From the NCBI RefSeq assembly GCF_000482845.1, contig NZ_AXWV01000012.1:32434-96433 (forward strand): a stretch of DNA of 64,000 bases, given 5' to 3'. Every line of letters starts with the position of its first letter. Within the stretch, counting starts at the first letter, position 1. The notes beneath the pieces were generated by a model. The model was not told where the DNA came from. It searched no databases and saw nothing but the letters and a program-made list of their open reading frames with translations. Shown piece after piece: positions 1 through 10,010 of the stretch. This DNA comes from Anaerobiospirillum succiniciproducens DSM 6400 (GTDB lineage: Bacteria; Pseudomonadota; Gammaproteobacteria; Enterobacterales; Succinivibrionaceae). The translations under genes were made by a program, and so were the position numbers.

Positions 1-45
1 CTAGTGAGATGATCTTATATAGCGCATGGCTGCATCTTTTAGCAA

Positions 46-999
46 TTAGTGGTCACGCTCAATGCAGAACCTTGCAAATTGCTTTAATAAATCAGTATCA
101 ACACTAATGCGCTCGAGATCTTTAATGGCATCTTCACATAAGCTATGAGCGTACTCGTCAGCCTTTTCAACACCAAGTAGAGTTACATAAGTGCTCTTTT
201 CAAGTAACTCATCTGATCCTACGTTCTTTCCTAAGATCTTAGAGTCACCAGTAACATCTAGAACATCATCACGCACTTGGAATGCCAGACCTACTTTGCG
301 GCCATAGTCAGTTAAGTGCTTAAGATCATGACCAACCTCTGGAGCCTCAACTATACCTAAGGCATTGGCGATCATATCGTTACTGTGATGAGAGAATGCA
401 GCCTCATATCGACCTGCAATAAAGCCAAGCTCTACGGCACAAGCGATCAGAGCACCGGTCTTTAATGAATGCAGCTTCTCTAGTTCTTCTTGCTTTAAGG
501 TGCAGTGCTCGGATGCAAGATCAATTGCCTGACCGCCGCACATGCCCTCAAAACCAGCCGCTTTAGCAAGGCAGGCGCACATTCTACCTTTAACCTCACC
601 AGAAAGACGGCACTTTGAATCGGTTAACAGCTCAAAAGCTAAAGCTTGTAAGGTGTCGCCTGCTAAAAGCGCAGTTGCTGAACCAAACTTAGCGTGCACA
701 GATGGTTCGCCGCGACGCAGCATGTCATTGTCCATCTCTGGCATATCATCATGTACTAAAGAGTAAGCATGGATACACTCGATAGCTGCTGCAACATAAT
801 CTAATGAACGCATGTCAGCACCATAGGCACTGCCAGTTGCGTAAACTAAGAATGGACGAGCACGCTTACCACCAAGTAACAGTGCGTAAGAGACTGCCTC
901 TTTTAACGTAGCAGGCTCAGCAGGCATGCTATCTAACTTCTTCTTGAGACATTCATCCACACGCTGCTGAATAAGCTTGAAATACTCACTCAATTGCAT
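46..999 (-). CDS. ispA: (2E,6E)-farnesyl diphosphate synthase
   Basis: Condenses dimethylallyl-PP/geranyl-PP with isopentenyl-PP to make farnesyl-PP in the cytosol, the precursor for undecaprenyl and quinone side chains. The 317-residue protein has the first Asp-rich motif in LVHDDMPEMDND (about residues 81-92) followed by LRRG, and the second in QVRDDVLDVTGD, both typical of short-chain trans-prenyltransferases. It also has the GGKRARP substrate-binding motif. I chose the ATG at 999 because an AGAGAG ribosome site lies just upstream and the protein then starts MQLSEYF; a frame-open extension to 1029 looks untranslated. xseB lies upstream on the same strand, the usual gammaproteobacterial order, although here about 220 bases separate them. 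The gene that normally follows (dxs) would lie beyond the left edge. Confidence 0.95.
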   Translation of the reverse strand: MQLSEYFKLIQQRVDECLKKKLDSMPAEPATLKEAVSYALLLGGKRARPFLVYATGSAYGADMRSLDYVAAAIECIHAYSLVHDDMPEMDNDMLRRGEPSVHAKFGSATALLAGDTLQALAFELLTDSKCRLSGEVKGRMCACLAKAAGFEGMCGGQAIDLASEHCTLKQEELEKLHSLKTGALIACAVELGFIAGRYEAAFSHHSNDMIANALGIVEAPEVGHDLKHLTDYGRKVGLAFQVRDDVLDVTGDSKILGKNVGSDELLEKSTYVTLLGVEKADEYAHSLCEDAIKDLERISVDTDLLKQFARFCIERDH

Positions 1000-1221
1000 A
1001 CTTAGCTCTCTTTTCCATCCTAAGCACATGCTTTAGCGTAAAACTAAAACTGCTTTTGAAGTATTTAATAGCCGCATATGTTTAATGGGCTTTGATTTTA
1101 ATCAGGCCTAGATTAATCTGTGTGCATGCTTACACTAAAGCTACCAAGCGCATTGCTGCAGTGCTTTACGTTATTGCAATACAGCTAGATTGATACTTAG
1201 TATAAGCTTACAGCTAATAGC

Positions 1222-1476
1222 TTAGCCCTGACTTTGCATCTCGGATTCTTCTTGGTTTAGAGCGTTAATCTGTTGCATAGCGCTCTGACGAACCTGTGAA
1301 ACCTTCTTTGACATGTCATTGAGACTACGACGGCAATCAACTGCTAGCTTCATACCCTCAGAGTACTTATCAATGGCCTCATCGATAGTGAGATTACCAG
1401 CTTCAAGATCTTTTACTACGCTCTCAAGCTTAGATAGAGACTCATCTAGATTCTTTAAACCAGTTTCTTCAGCCAT
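1222..1476 (-). CDS. xseB: exodeoxyribonuclease VII small subunit
   Basis: Small helical subunit of exonuclease VII, which degrades single-stranded DNA together with XseA. The 84-residue length fits the family. The core LDESLSKLESVVKDLEAGNL followed by IDEAIDKYSEGMKLAVDCRRSL is the characteristic XseB two-helix signature. An AGGAG ribosome site lies about 6 bases before the ATG. It sits upstream of ispA as in E. coli, but the usual tight coupling is lost. xseA is not in the window. Confidence 0.93.
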   Translation of the reverse strand: MAEETGLKNLDESLSKLESVVKDLEAGNLTIDEAIDKYSEGMKLAVDCRRSLNDMSKKVSQVRQSAMQQINALNQEESEMQSQG

Positions 1477-1935
1477 AAGACTCTCCTATCTACTTTTACC
1501 CAACTATGTTTTTGTTCTAAACCTTACAGCTTAGTTAACAAAGCAGGTTCAAATTGATATTGCACAGCTCTTAAGACAAGGGTCAGCACAGGTTAAGAAA
1601 AAACACTTTACTCAGAATAATCTGAGCATATCTTACCTGTATGCACTCCATGCGCATCTTGCCAATGCAACAAAAAATCACAAAGCACAGAACAAAAACA
1701 CTATTTTTTGACTAAGCTCACGGCTTTGACGTGAAGTCAAAAAATTGCTTTCTGTGAGATTTAGTAAAGATGCGTGTTTTGATAGCTTTTTAGCAAACGC
1801 TCAACTATGGCTATCAAAAATTTGCATCAACTCTAGCAAACAAGTCTAATGCAAAACTTAGAACTAACCGCCTCAAGCGGGATAATTTAGTGCCAGAGCT
1901 TATAAAAACAGCCTTTGACGAAGAAACTATTAAAG

Positions 1936-1985
1936 TTAAGGCCGTTGCAAGATACACCAAAACAGCTCTCTTGTAACGGCCTTAA
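1936..1985. repeat. 16-bp inverted repeat (hairpin) in the xseB-pheT gap
   Basis: Arms 1936-1951 and 1970-1985 pair over 16 bases with a single mismatch that becomes a G-U pair in RNA; the loop is 18 nt. No T tract follows on either strand, so it is a poor intrinsic terminator. It lies in an 800-base gene-free gap between xseB and pheT (1477-2283). The same gap has a second, smaller hairpin at 2130-2154 (CCTACGCAAG against CTTGCGCTAGG) inside a run of repeated GCGCAAG/CTTGCGC words. No coding sequence is visible in the gap. Confidence 0.6.
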
Positions 1986-2240
1986 TTGTGTCTCTTCAAG
2001 ACAGATCAAACTTATGCAAGCCTTATCACTTGTAAAGCTACACAATAGTGCGAACCACGCGGCATCGTGATTGTCTTTAAGCTAACCTAGCGTAAGTAAA
2101 AGCCCGCGCAAGATAACCTGCACTATAAGCCTACGCAAGATTGCTTGCGCTAGGAGCCTTGCGCTTTATTTGCGCATTAGAGCTAAGACAACAGCTTATC
2201 AAATGATTTTGCACTATGATTTAAGTTTGCTCTTCAGAGC

Positions 2241-2263
2241 GGATAGGGCCATTAGCCCTATCC
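2241..2263 (-). terminator. hairpin downstream of pheT
   Basis: A 9-bp perfect stem (GGATAGGGC/GCCCTATCC) with a 5-nt loop begins 20 bases after the pheT stop. A short second hairpin (GCTCT-GA-AGAGC) follows. The T tract is missing, so it may be a weak terminator or an mRNA 3'-end stabiliser. Confidence 0.5.
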
Positions 2264-2283
2264 TTGGCTATTTAGCTAAATAA

Positions 2284-4662
2284 CTACTGACGTAACTCAG
2301 CACCGAACTTGCTCTTAACAGCCTCGAGAATCTTGTTAACTACAGATTCAACTTCAGCATCCTCAAGAGTGTGGTCGTTGTCATGTAAGGTTACGCCTAA
2401 GGCGATAGAGCGCTTATCACCTAAAGCCTCGCTCTCGAATACGTCGAAGATGCCAGCATCGGTCACGATGTTACCGCCAACAGCCTTGATCTCCTTTAAC
2501 AGAGCGGAAGCTGAAACGGTCTTATCGATTACGAAAGCAAAGTCACGACGTACAGATGGGAACTTGGAGATTTCCTTGCTCTGAGGGATGATACGTAGGC
2601 TTAATGCAGCACGCTCAATCTCAAATACAGCAACAGGAGTCTTAAAGCCAAGATCCTTTTGAGCCTGAGGGTGGAGCATACCAACAACACCAACCTTCTT
2701 ACCATCAAGGAACAGATCTGCACCCTGACCTGGGTGTAAGAATGGCTCGTCAGTTACCTTCCACTCAAAGTCATCAGCACGAGCAGTCAGAGCTAACAGT
2801 GCCTCAACGTCGCCCTTGATATCAAAGAAATCAACGTGACGGGCCTTGTTATTCCATGACTCAACCTCAGTATCACCAATAGCAATACCGGCGATCATAG
2901 GCTCTTGGGCAACACCATTTTCAGCTGCCTTATCTTGGATGTAGCGCAGACCTAACTCGAAAAGACGCACGCGCTTTTGCTGGCGGTTAGCATTGTACTT
3001 AGCAACAACAGCTAAACCTGCAAGCAGAGTAGTACGCATTGCAGACATCTCAACTGAGATTGGGGTGGATAAGACTAAAGGCTCCTTGTCGTTGAATACC
3101 TTGAGCACCTTAGGATCAGTGAAGGAGTAAGTGATAGCCTCTTGGAAACCAGAGAGAACTAAGCAGTTGCGTAAAGCCTTCTCAGCTAAGACCTCTTCCT
3201 TGTCAGCACGCATGATCATGGTGGCAACAGGCAGAGTGTTACGGATATTGTTGTAACCGTAAATACGTGCAACTTCCTCAATCAGATCCTCTTCGATCTC
3301 AATGTCAAAGCGGAATGATGGGGAAGTAGTCTTGAAGCCGCCCTCAATAGCAACTGGGTTTAAACCTAAGTCCTTTAAGATGCGCTCAACTTCGTCAACA
3401 GGGATCTCACAGCCTAAGATCTTGTTTAAACGTGCAATACGTAACACGATCTCTTTGCCAAGACCAAGCTTAGACTCATCAGCACACTCAACTACAGGGC
3501 CTGCGCTACCACCAGCAATAGCAATTAACAGCTCAGTAGCACGCTCAATAGCACGAACTTGCAGCTGAGGATCTACACCACGCTCAAAGCGGTGGGAGGC
3601 ATCAGTCTTTAAGCCATAGTGACGTGCACGACCCTTGATAGCCAGTGGAGAGAAGAATGCAGACTCTAAGAAGACATCTACAGTCTCATCGTTAATACCG
3701 GAGTCTGCACCACCGAAGATACCAGCAAGAGCAAGTGGGCCCTTTGCATCAGCGATGATTAAGGTCTTCTCGGTAAGCTCAAGCTCTTCACCAGAAAGCA
3801 CGGTCAGCTTCTCACCAGCTTTGGCAAAGCGCACAACGATACCATCGGTGAGGCGGTTGAAATCAAATGAGTGCAGTGGCTGACCTAACTCGAGCATTAC
3901 ATAGTTAGTAACGTCAACGATTGGAGATACAGCACGAATACCGCAACGACGGAGCTTTTCTTTCATCCACAGAGGGCTTTGAGCCTTCTGATTTACGCCA
4001 CGAATAACACGACCAACATAACGTGGGCATGCCTCAAAATCTTCAATGGCAATTGGGAAAGTATCACTAATAGTCTCAGGAACCTTGTTAAAAGGAACCT
4101 CTTTTAATGGAGACTTAGTTAATACGCCAACCTCACGAGCAATACCGCGAATTGAGAGGCAGTCTGGACGGTTGGTGGTCAGATCAACGTCGATAACGTG
4201 ATCTTTTAACTGTAAGTAGTCATGTAAATCGGTGCCTACTGGAGCATCTGCTGGCAGCTCAATGATGCCATCAGACTCTTCAGCCATGCCAAGCTCTTTG
4301 TATGAGCACAGCATACCAAAAGACTCAACGCCACGTAGCTTAGCCTCTTTGATGGTGATGCCTGGTAAGTGAGCGCCAACCTTGGAGCAAGCTACCTTTA
4401 AACCAGTACGGCAGTTAGCCGCGCCACAAACGATCTGCAGTAACTCGCCAGTACCTGCATCAATCTTGGTTACATGTAAGTGGTCTGAATCTGGGTGATC
4501 TACGCACTCAACAACTTCAGCAACTACAACGCCATCAAACTCAGCGCAAACACCCTCAGTGCTATCCACCTCAAGGCCTGCCATGGTAATCGCATCTGAC
4601 ATTTCCTGAGCGCTTAAGGTGTTCTCAACCCACTCATCAACCCAGCTTTTATTGAACTTCAT
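2284..4662 (-). CDS. pheT: phenylalanine--tRNA ligase beta subunit
   Basis: Beta chain of the alpha2-beta2 phenylalanyl-tRNA synthetase. The 792-residue protein shows the N-terminal tRNA-binding OB fold (about 40-150, including DHPDSDHLHVTKID), then the B3/B4 editing region, the B5 domain, the catalytic-like core and a C-terminal ferredoxin-like anticodon-binding domain (FPSVRRDFAFVIDK onward). The ATG at 4662 (MKFNKSWVDEWV) is chosen because it matches the conserved family N-terminus; an upstream in-frame extension to 4689 adds nine atypical residues. pheS lies 173 bases upstream on the same strand. ihfA, which commonly follows pheT in enterics, is absent. Confidence 0.97.
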   Translation of the reverse strand: MKFNKSWVDEWVENTLSAQEMSDAITMAGLEVDSTEGVCAEFDGVVVAEVVECVDHPDSDHLHVTKIDAGTGELLQIVCGAANCRTGLKVACSKVGAHLPGITIKEAKLRGVESFGMLCSYKELGMAEESDGIIELPADAPVGTDLHDYLQLKDHVIDVDLTTNRPDCLSIRGIAREVGVLTKSPLKEVPFNKVPETISDTFPIAIEDFEACPRYVGRVIRGVNQKAQSPLWMKEKLRRCGIRAVSPIVDVTNYVMLELGQPLHSFDFNRLTDGIVVRFAKAGEKLTVLSGEELELTEKTLIIADAKGPLALAGIFGGADSGINDETVDVFLESAFFSPLAIKGRARHYGLKTDASHRFERGVDPQLQVRAIERATELLIAIAGGSAGPVVECADESKLGLGKEIVLRIARLNKILGCEIPVDEVERILKDLGLNPVAIEGGFKTTSPSFRFDIEIEEDLIEEVARIYGYNNIRNTLPVATMIMRADKEEVLAEKALRNCLVLSGFQEAITYSFTDPKVLKVFNDKEPLVLSTPISVEMSAMRTTLLAGLAVVAKYNANRQQKRVRLFELGLRYIQDKAAENGVAQEPMIAGIAIGDTEVESWNNKARHVDFFDIKGDVEALLALTARADDFEWKVTDEPFLHPGQGADLFLDGKKVGVVGMLHPQAQKDLGFKTPVAVFEIERAALSLRIIPQSKEISKFPSVRRDFAFVIDKTVSASALLKEIKAVGGNIVTDAGIFDVFESEALGDKRSIALGVTLHDNDHTLEDAEVESVVNKILEAVKSKFGAELRQ

Positions 4663-4835
4663 ACTAAATCCATAGGGCCTACACATCACTCACGCCTTAT
4701 AGAGCTTAAATCGCTGTTTTTGGCTGTGTGTATGTCTTATGCCCTTAAAAAATCTGTACCAACCTTAGCTTTTGGCAAAGGCTATGGAGACTAACCACAT
4801 CCACATCTGGTCTGTGATCTAGTCGTGTTGAATGC

Positions 4836-5834
<999 letters not shown>

Positions 5835-6344
5835 TTAATTACAAACAAATGTTTAAGGCAGTTAATCTACCTTTGACTACCGTATCAGCAGCAATTATCT
5901 GCCCAAGCTATAGTGCCAACTTACGTAATAAACCATTTTCATAAAAGACTATGGCTTAAATACCCTTAGTGCTGCACTTGCCTGCGGTATGAAAAACTTT
6001 AAGGCCTGATCATATCGCGCCCAAAGACGCTATTTGATGAGCCTTTCTTACATCTTTTTAGATGTCACTTTGTCAAAAGTTGTTAAGCTTGCAATTATCT
6101 CATGCATTAGCATAAATCGCAAAAAAAGCGGGATCTTAATCTTTGAGCCATCATCTTTGCCCCATACATTTACATTCTCAAGCACCCCGTGCTTGTTATT
6201 CACAAGCCTAGATGCAAGCTAAGCATCTTAGGCCTTTGAGCAGAAAAAATCTGCACTAATCATCGGCATCAACATACACCGCCGCATTGTTACTAGGCAC
6301 GTAGCATCTTCAGCATCAACGCCTAACCCACATCATTCCAGGGC

Positions 6345-6390
6345 TAAAAACAAAAAACGACTTGTACTTTTGCAAATACAAGCCGTCTTT
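6345..6390 (-). terminator. rho-independent terminator downstream of yajL
   Basis: Arms 6357-6366 and 6377-6386 form a 10-bp stem with one G-U pair. On the minus strand the stem is followed directly by TCGTTTTTTG and then more T residues. This is the best terminator for the minus-strand yajL transcript. Confidence 0.8.
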
Positions 6391-6419
6391 AGTGTCATGA
6401 TCAACGATCTTTGCTTAGG

Positions 6420-6454
6420 TTTTAACAAATAGGCCACACGCCTATTTGTTAAAA
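6420..6454. repeat. 15-bp perfect inverted repeat after yajL
   Basis: Arms 6420-6434 and 6440-6454 are perfectly complementary with a 5-nt loop (CACAC). The hairpin lies 25 bases beyond the yajL stop and upstream of the T-tailed terminator, so the transcript would end in two tandem hairpins. It may be an additional bidirectional terminator or an mRNA-protecting structure. Confidence 0.65.
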
Positions 6455-6478
6455 GATCATTGTTTGAATAGTTAACTA

Positions 6479-7033
6479 CTATTCGTAGAGCATGCCCTGC
6501 TTAACCTTATCAAATTGCTCAGCACCAATAAGCACCTTAAGGCAGGCTAAACCAAAGTCGATAGAGTAAGCTGGGCCCTTACCAGTTACTAATAAGTGCT
6601 GCGCATCGATAGTTACACCCTCTGCAGTGTAGTTTTTGATGCTTGCATGGCAGCCAGGATAGCCAGTAGCTTTTGCTTCGCCTACTAAGTCATGAGCGCC
6701 TAAAACTAAGCCTGGAGCTGCGCAAATAGCGCCAAGGTATTTGCCCTGTGCCTTATTTGCCTTTAAGAGTGCAACTAGGTGTTCATTAGCAGCACAGTTA
6801 TTTGAGCCATCTAAACCACCCGGGATCACAATCATGTCATAAGGACCAACGCACTCACTAATGTGCTGATCGCAAACGACCTTCATGCCGTGAGACAGAG
6901 TCACTTCTTTTGAACCATCTGCAGTAACTGCAGCGCGAATTACCTTAACACCACCGCGATCTAAGATGGAGGCAACTGAGGTAACTTCCATATCCTCAGA
7001 ACCATTGGCATAAGCTACTAATGCAACAGGCAT
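6479..7033 (-). CDS. yajL: DJ-1/PfpI family protein, YajL-like
   Basis: Cytosolic DJ-1 superfamily protein; the family is linked to protection against oxidative and carbonyl stress (chaperone, glyoxalase or deglycase activity). The 184 residues match the family length. The nucleophilic-elbow cysteine is Cys104 in GAICAAPGLVLGAH, and the conserved acidic partner sits near the N-terminus in NGSEDMEV. The order VIPGGLDGS, GAICAAP, TGYPG is that of YajL rather than of PfpI proteases. A GAGGA ribosome site precedes the ATG. It is a single-gene unit with its own terminators and lies downstream of lolE on the same strand. Confidence 0.88.
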   Translation of the reverse strand: MPVALVAYANGSEDMEVTSVASILDRGGVKVIRAAVTADGSKEVTLSHGMKVVCDQHISECVGPYDMIVIPGGLDGSNNCAANEHLVALLKANKAQGKYLGAICAAPGLVLGAHDLVGEAKATGYPGCHASIKNYTAEGVTIDAQHLLVTGKGPAYSIDFGLACLKVLIGAEQFDKVKQGMLYE

Positions 7034-7260
7034 AGCTAAATCCTCAACATTACAATCACTGACTCAACACAATCAAAAAAGCCAGTGCTACTTTGACTAT
7101 GCTATTGAAAAATGCAAGCTTTTGCATCAAAGACTTTGTCTTTGTGAGATAAAAAACACACAAGCTCACCTTAAGGACGCACACAAAACGTCCACAAAGC
7201 AGGATGCACTGCAACGCAAAAGTCACTCGTTTAGTTTAAAGGCTGCTCCACTTTACAGCA

Positions 7261-7323
7261 CTCTTAGAGTAGATATCCTTTAGCCTCGCTCTTAGAGTAG
7301 ATATCATCTAGCTTCGCTCTTAG
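7261..7323. repeat. 28-bp tandem repeat, about 2.2 copies
   Basis: Two copies (7261-7288, 7289-7316) and a partial third, each starting CTCTTAGAGTAGATATC, lie in the 330-base gap between lolE and yajL. Copies differ at three positions. The gap has no gene. Confidence 0.8.
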
Positions 7324-7363
7324 CTGCAATACTCTTGTTAAGCACACTTGCCACTACCCTATT

Positions 7364-8863
7364 TTAGAGATTTAACTCCTGTGCTGGCTGCACACGGGAG
7401 GCACGCATGGCCGGATATATAGCGGCTAGCCAACTCATTAGCAATGATGCTAGAGCAACAATTAAAACGTCGATGAAACTAAGATCGCTTGGAATGAAAT
7501 TGATGAAATAGACATCCTCATTAAGCAGATCAAAGCCAAACCACTCTTTCCAAGAGGAAGTGATTGGACTTAGGCTTAAGCTTAATAAGATACCTGGGAT
7601 AAGACCAAATAAGGTGCCGTAAAGTCCGGTGATAATACCCATCAGTGAGAAAGTACGCACGATCTGAGATCGTGGCATACCCATAGTAAGCAAAATAGCA
7701 ATCTCACGGCGCTTTTCACTGGTCATCATCATGAGGTTTGAGACGATATTAAAGCAAGCTACAGCTAAGACTAAGAACATGGCGATAAACATGATCTGTC
7801 TTACCATCTGAATATCATGGTAGAGCTTGCCTTGTGAATTAATCCAGGTTGAGAGCATCGCGTTTTCGCTGATCTTGCCGTAAGTAGCATCGTAAATAAT
7901 GCGGTTGGTATCCTTAAGTACGCTAGTGCGAATATGGATAGCATTTGGACCTTCTAGCTTGGATATAGTTAGCAACTCATCAAGATCCATTAAGGCAAGC
8001 GATCCATCAAGCTGACCGCCTAAATGAATCACACCAATCACTAAAGCCTTGTTGCGATTAGGTGCCTTTAAAGAGCTTTCAAAATCCTTAAAATCATCAT
8101 GCTGTTGTTGCACATTAGACATGACCATCATGGTCACGACATCGCCCGCACCAACACCTAACTTCTTAGCGATGCTAGAGCCAATGATAATGCGTGGCAT
8201 CTTGTCATAAGCGCTATTAACTTGCTCACTAGCGCTATTAGATTGCTCACTAGCACTATCACCTGCTGCAGCTATACTCGTTTTAGTATCTACATCGCTA
8301 ACCTTAGCGCTGTTGCTGTCATTTGTCTGAGTGTTTGTTTCTACTGACCTGTTGACCTTGGCCAAGGTGGTATCTTGAGTGGTATCTGCCTTTGGGGTAT
8401 TAACTGAACAATGTCCGGCAATAGACTTGAACTCATCGTGATTGAGGCAATTCATGTCCACGTTGATAAAGCGCTGAATCTCAACTACTTCTTTTTCAGC
8501 TTGCGGATCGATACCAGTGATGAGCAAAGGGGCAAATGCACGATTAGCTGAGAGGATGGCTCTTACCTCTGCTGCTGGGGCTGTAGATTGAATGCGCTTA
8601 TCTTGTTTAAGCACACTTTCAATACCCTCGACATCTTTAAAGTGCGAGTCAGATGCGGTTAAACGTGCTGAAGGGATTACGGATAAGACGCGGTTTTCAA
8701 GCTCAGATTCAAAGCCATTCATCGCAGAGAAGCCGACAATAGCTGCAAACACACCTACTGCAATGCCGCAAGTTGAGGCAAAAGAGATGAAACGGGTTAA
8801 GGCACCTTTACGACGCGATCTAACGAAACGTAACGAAAGCATCATGCCTAAATTATCAGCCAC
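7364..8863 (-). CDS. lolE: lipoprotein-releasing ABC transporter permease LolE
   Basis: Inner-membrane permease of the LolCDE complex that extracts outer-membrane lipoproteins and hands them to LolA. The start is taken as GTG at 8863 because CAGGAG sits six bases before it; the upstream ATG at 8878 overlaps that ribosome site. Topology is of MacB/LolE type: one N-terminal membrane segment, a large periplasmic domain, and three C-terminal segments (FtsX fold). A roughly 70-residue Ser/Thr/Asn-rich insertion (about residues 152-220) interrupts the periplasmic domain and includes two in-frame copies of the heptad SASEQxN. E. coli LolE (about 414 aa) lacks it. It is the third gene of lolC-lolD-lolE. 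LolC and LolE are paralogous, so the C/E naming rests on gene order. Confidence 0.88.
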   Translation of the reverse strand: MADNLGMMLSLRFVRSRRKGALTRFISFASTCGIAVGVFAAIVGFSAMNGFESELENRVLSVIPSARLTASDSHFKDVEGIESVLKQDKRIQSTAPAAEVRAILSANRAFAPLLITGIDPQAEKEVVEIQRFINVDMNCLNHDEFKSIAGHCSVNTPKADTTQDTTLAKVNRSVETNTQTNDSNSAKVSDVDTKTSIAAAGDSASEQSNSASEQVNSAYDKMPRIIIGSSIAKKLGVGAGDVVTMMVMSNVQQQHDDFKDFESSLKAPNRNKALVIGVIHLGGQLDGSLALMDLDELLTISKLEGPNAIHIRTSVLKDTNRIIYDATYGKISENAMLSTWINSQGKLYHDIQMVRQIMFIAMFLVLAVACFNIVSNLMMMTSEKRREIAILLTMGMPRSQIVRTFSLMGIITGLYGTLFGLIPGILLSLSLSPITSSWKEWFGFDLLNEDVYFINFIPSDLSFIDVLIVALASLLMSWLAAIYPAMRASRVQPAQELNL

Positions 8864-9039
8864 AGATTTCTCCTGCATTCTTAAGGTGGTTCAATGCCTA
8901 CCATGACTTACCTTGCTAAGAGCTTAGCTTGGCAAGTTTGGTTACATTTAGCGTTTGGTAAGCTGTTAATTGCTCCCATCACGACTTTTCGTCTATCAGC
9001 ACTAAGTCTTTAAAGACAAATCTAACAGACCTTGCTTAC

Positions 9040-9816
9040 TTATGAGCCTTTAGTTTTTAACTTTACTTCTTTTGCGGCTCTGCTAAGAGCTAATTTGCTA
9101 ACTACTGAGGCAACCTCACTGTCAGAATCGCCAAAGGTGCCATCTTTAATGACACCGCCTGCCATTTCATAGATAGTGTCGCATTGCTTAGCTAAAGACA
9201 TGTCATGGGTAACCATAACTACAGCTGAGCCTTCATCACGCACTAGCTCTTGTAACAGCTCAAATACCTTAGCTGCATTAGTCTCATCAAGATTACCAGT
9301 TGGCTCATCGGCAAGAACCATCTCTGGTGAGTACACTAAAGCACGAGCAATAGCAGCACGCTGTCTTTCACCGCCAGAGAGCTCGGATGGCAAGTGATGC
9401 ATGTGACTTACTAAACCTACTCGATCTAAAAGATACTGCGCTCTTTCTTTGGCTAAGGATGGATTTACCTTATCAATAAGCAGAGGCAGCATTACATTTT
9501 CAAGCGCAGTAAAGTCACCTAAAAGATGATGAAACTGATAGACAAAGCCTAAATGACGATTTCTAAAACGTGCTTTGGCTCTGCTTGAAAGGCCATTGAT
9601 GAGCACATCCTGAAAGTAGATATCGCCCTTATCTGGAGTATCTAAGGTACCTAAGATATGTAACAAGGTACTCTTACCTGAACCAGACTTACCAACAATT
9701 GCAGTCATCTTTGAGGCCTCGATATCTAAATCGACTCCTTTGAGCACAGCTGTCTTGATCTTGCCTTCGTCATAAGCGTGCTCTATGCCGCGTCCTTTAT
9801 ATAAAATCTTGTGCAT
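9040..9816 (-). CDS. lolD: lipoprotein-releasing ABC transporter ATPase LolD
   Basis: ATP-binding subunit powering LolCDE lipoprotein release. The 258-residue protein has Walker A GKSGSGKST (42-50), Q-loop VYQFHHLLGDFTALENVMLP, ABC signature LSGGERQR (146-153), Walker B plus catalytic Glu VLADEPTGNLD (167-177), and the H-loop in MVTHDMSL. The FHHLL/FTALENVMLP segment is typical of LolD. It is longer than E. coli LolD (233 aa) through a short C-terminal tail. It sits between lolC and lolE on the same strand. Confidence 0.95.
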   Translation of the reverse strand: MHKILYKGRGIEHAYDEGKIKTAVLKGVDLDIEASKMTAIVGKSGSGKSTLLHILGTLDTPDKGDIYFQDVLINGLSSRAKARFRNRHLGFVYQFHHLLGDFTALENVMLPLLIDKVNPSLAKERAQYLLDRVGLVSHMHHLPSELSGGERQRAAIARALVYSPEMVLADEPTGNLDETNAAKVFELLQELVRDEGSAVVMVTHDMSLAKQCDTIYEMAGGVIKDGTFGDSDSEVASVVSKLALSRAAKEVKLKTKGS

Positions 9817-9935
9817 TGTTAGTAGTCCGTTACGGTAACTATAAACTTACATTAATCAAGGGTGAAGTTTGCTAGTACAAGATAGCTATCTAAGATAAGT
9901 ACCTGCATAGCTTTCTTTACGATGAGCTGCCGCAC

Positions 9936-10010
9936 ATTGTTTTAGCTATTCACTAAGTTTATTGTTTTAGCTATTCACTAAGTTTATTGTTTTAGCTATT
10001 CACTAAGTTT
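9936..10010. repeat. 25-bp tandem repeat, three perfect copies, overlapping the lolC 3' end
   Basis: Three identical 25-bp units occupy 9936-9960, 9961-9985 and 9986-10010. The last copy contains the final codons and stop of lolC, so the other two are duplicated copies of the gene end placed just beyond its stop. Because 25 is not a multiple of 3, each copy is in a different frame. Confidence 0.92.
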
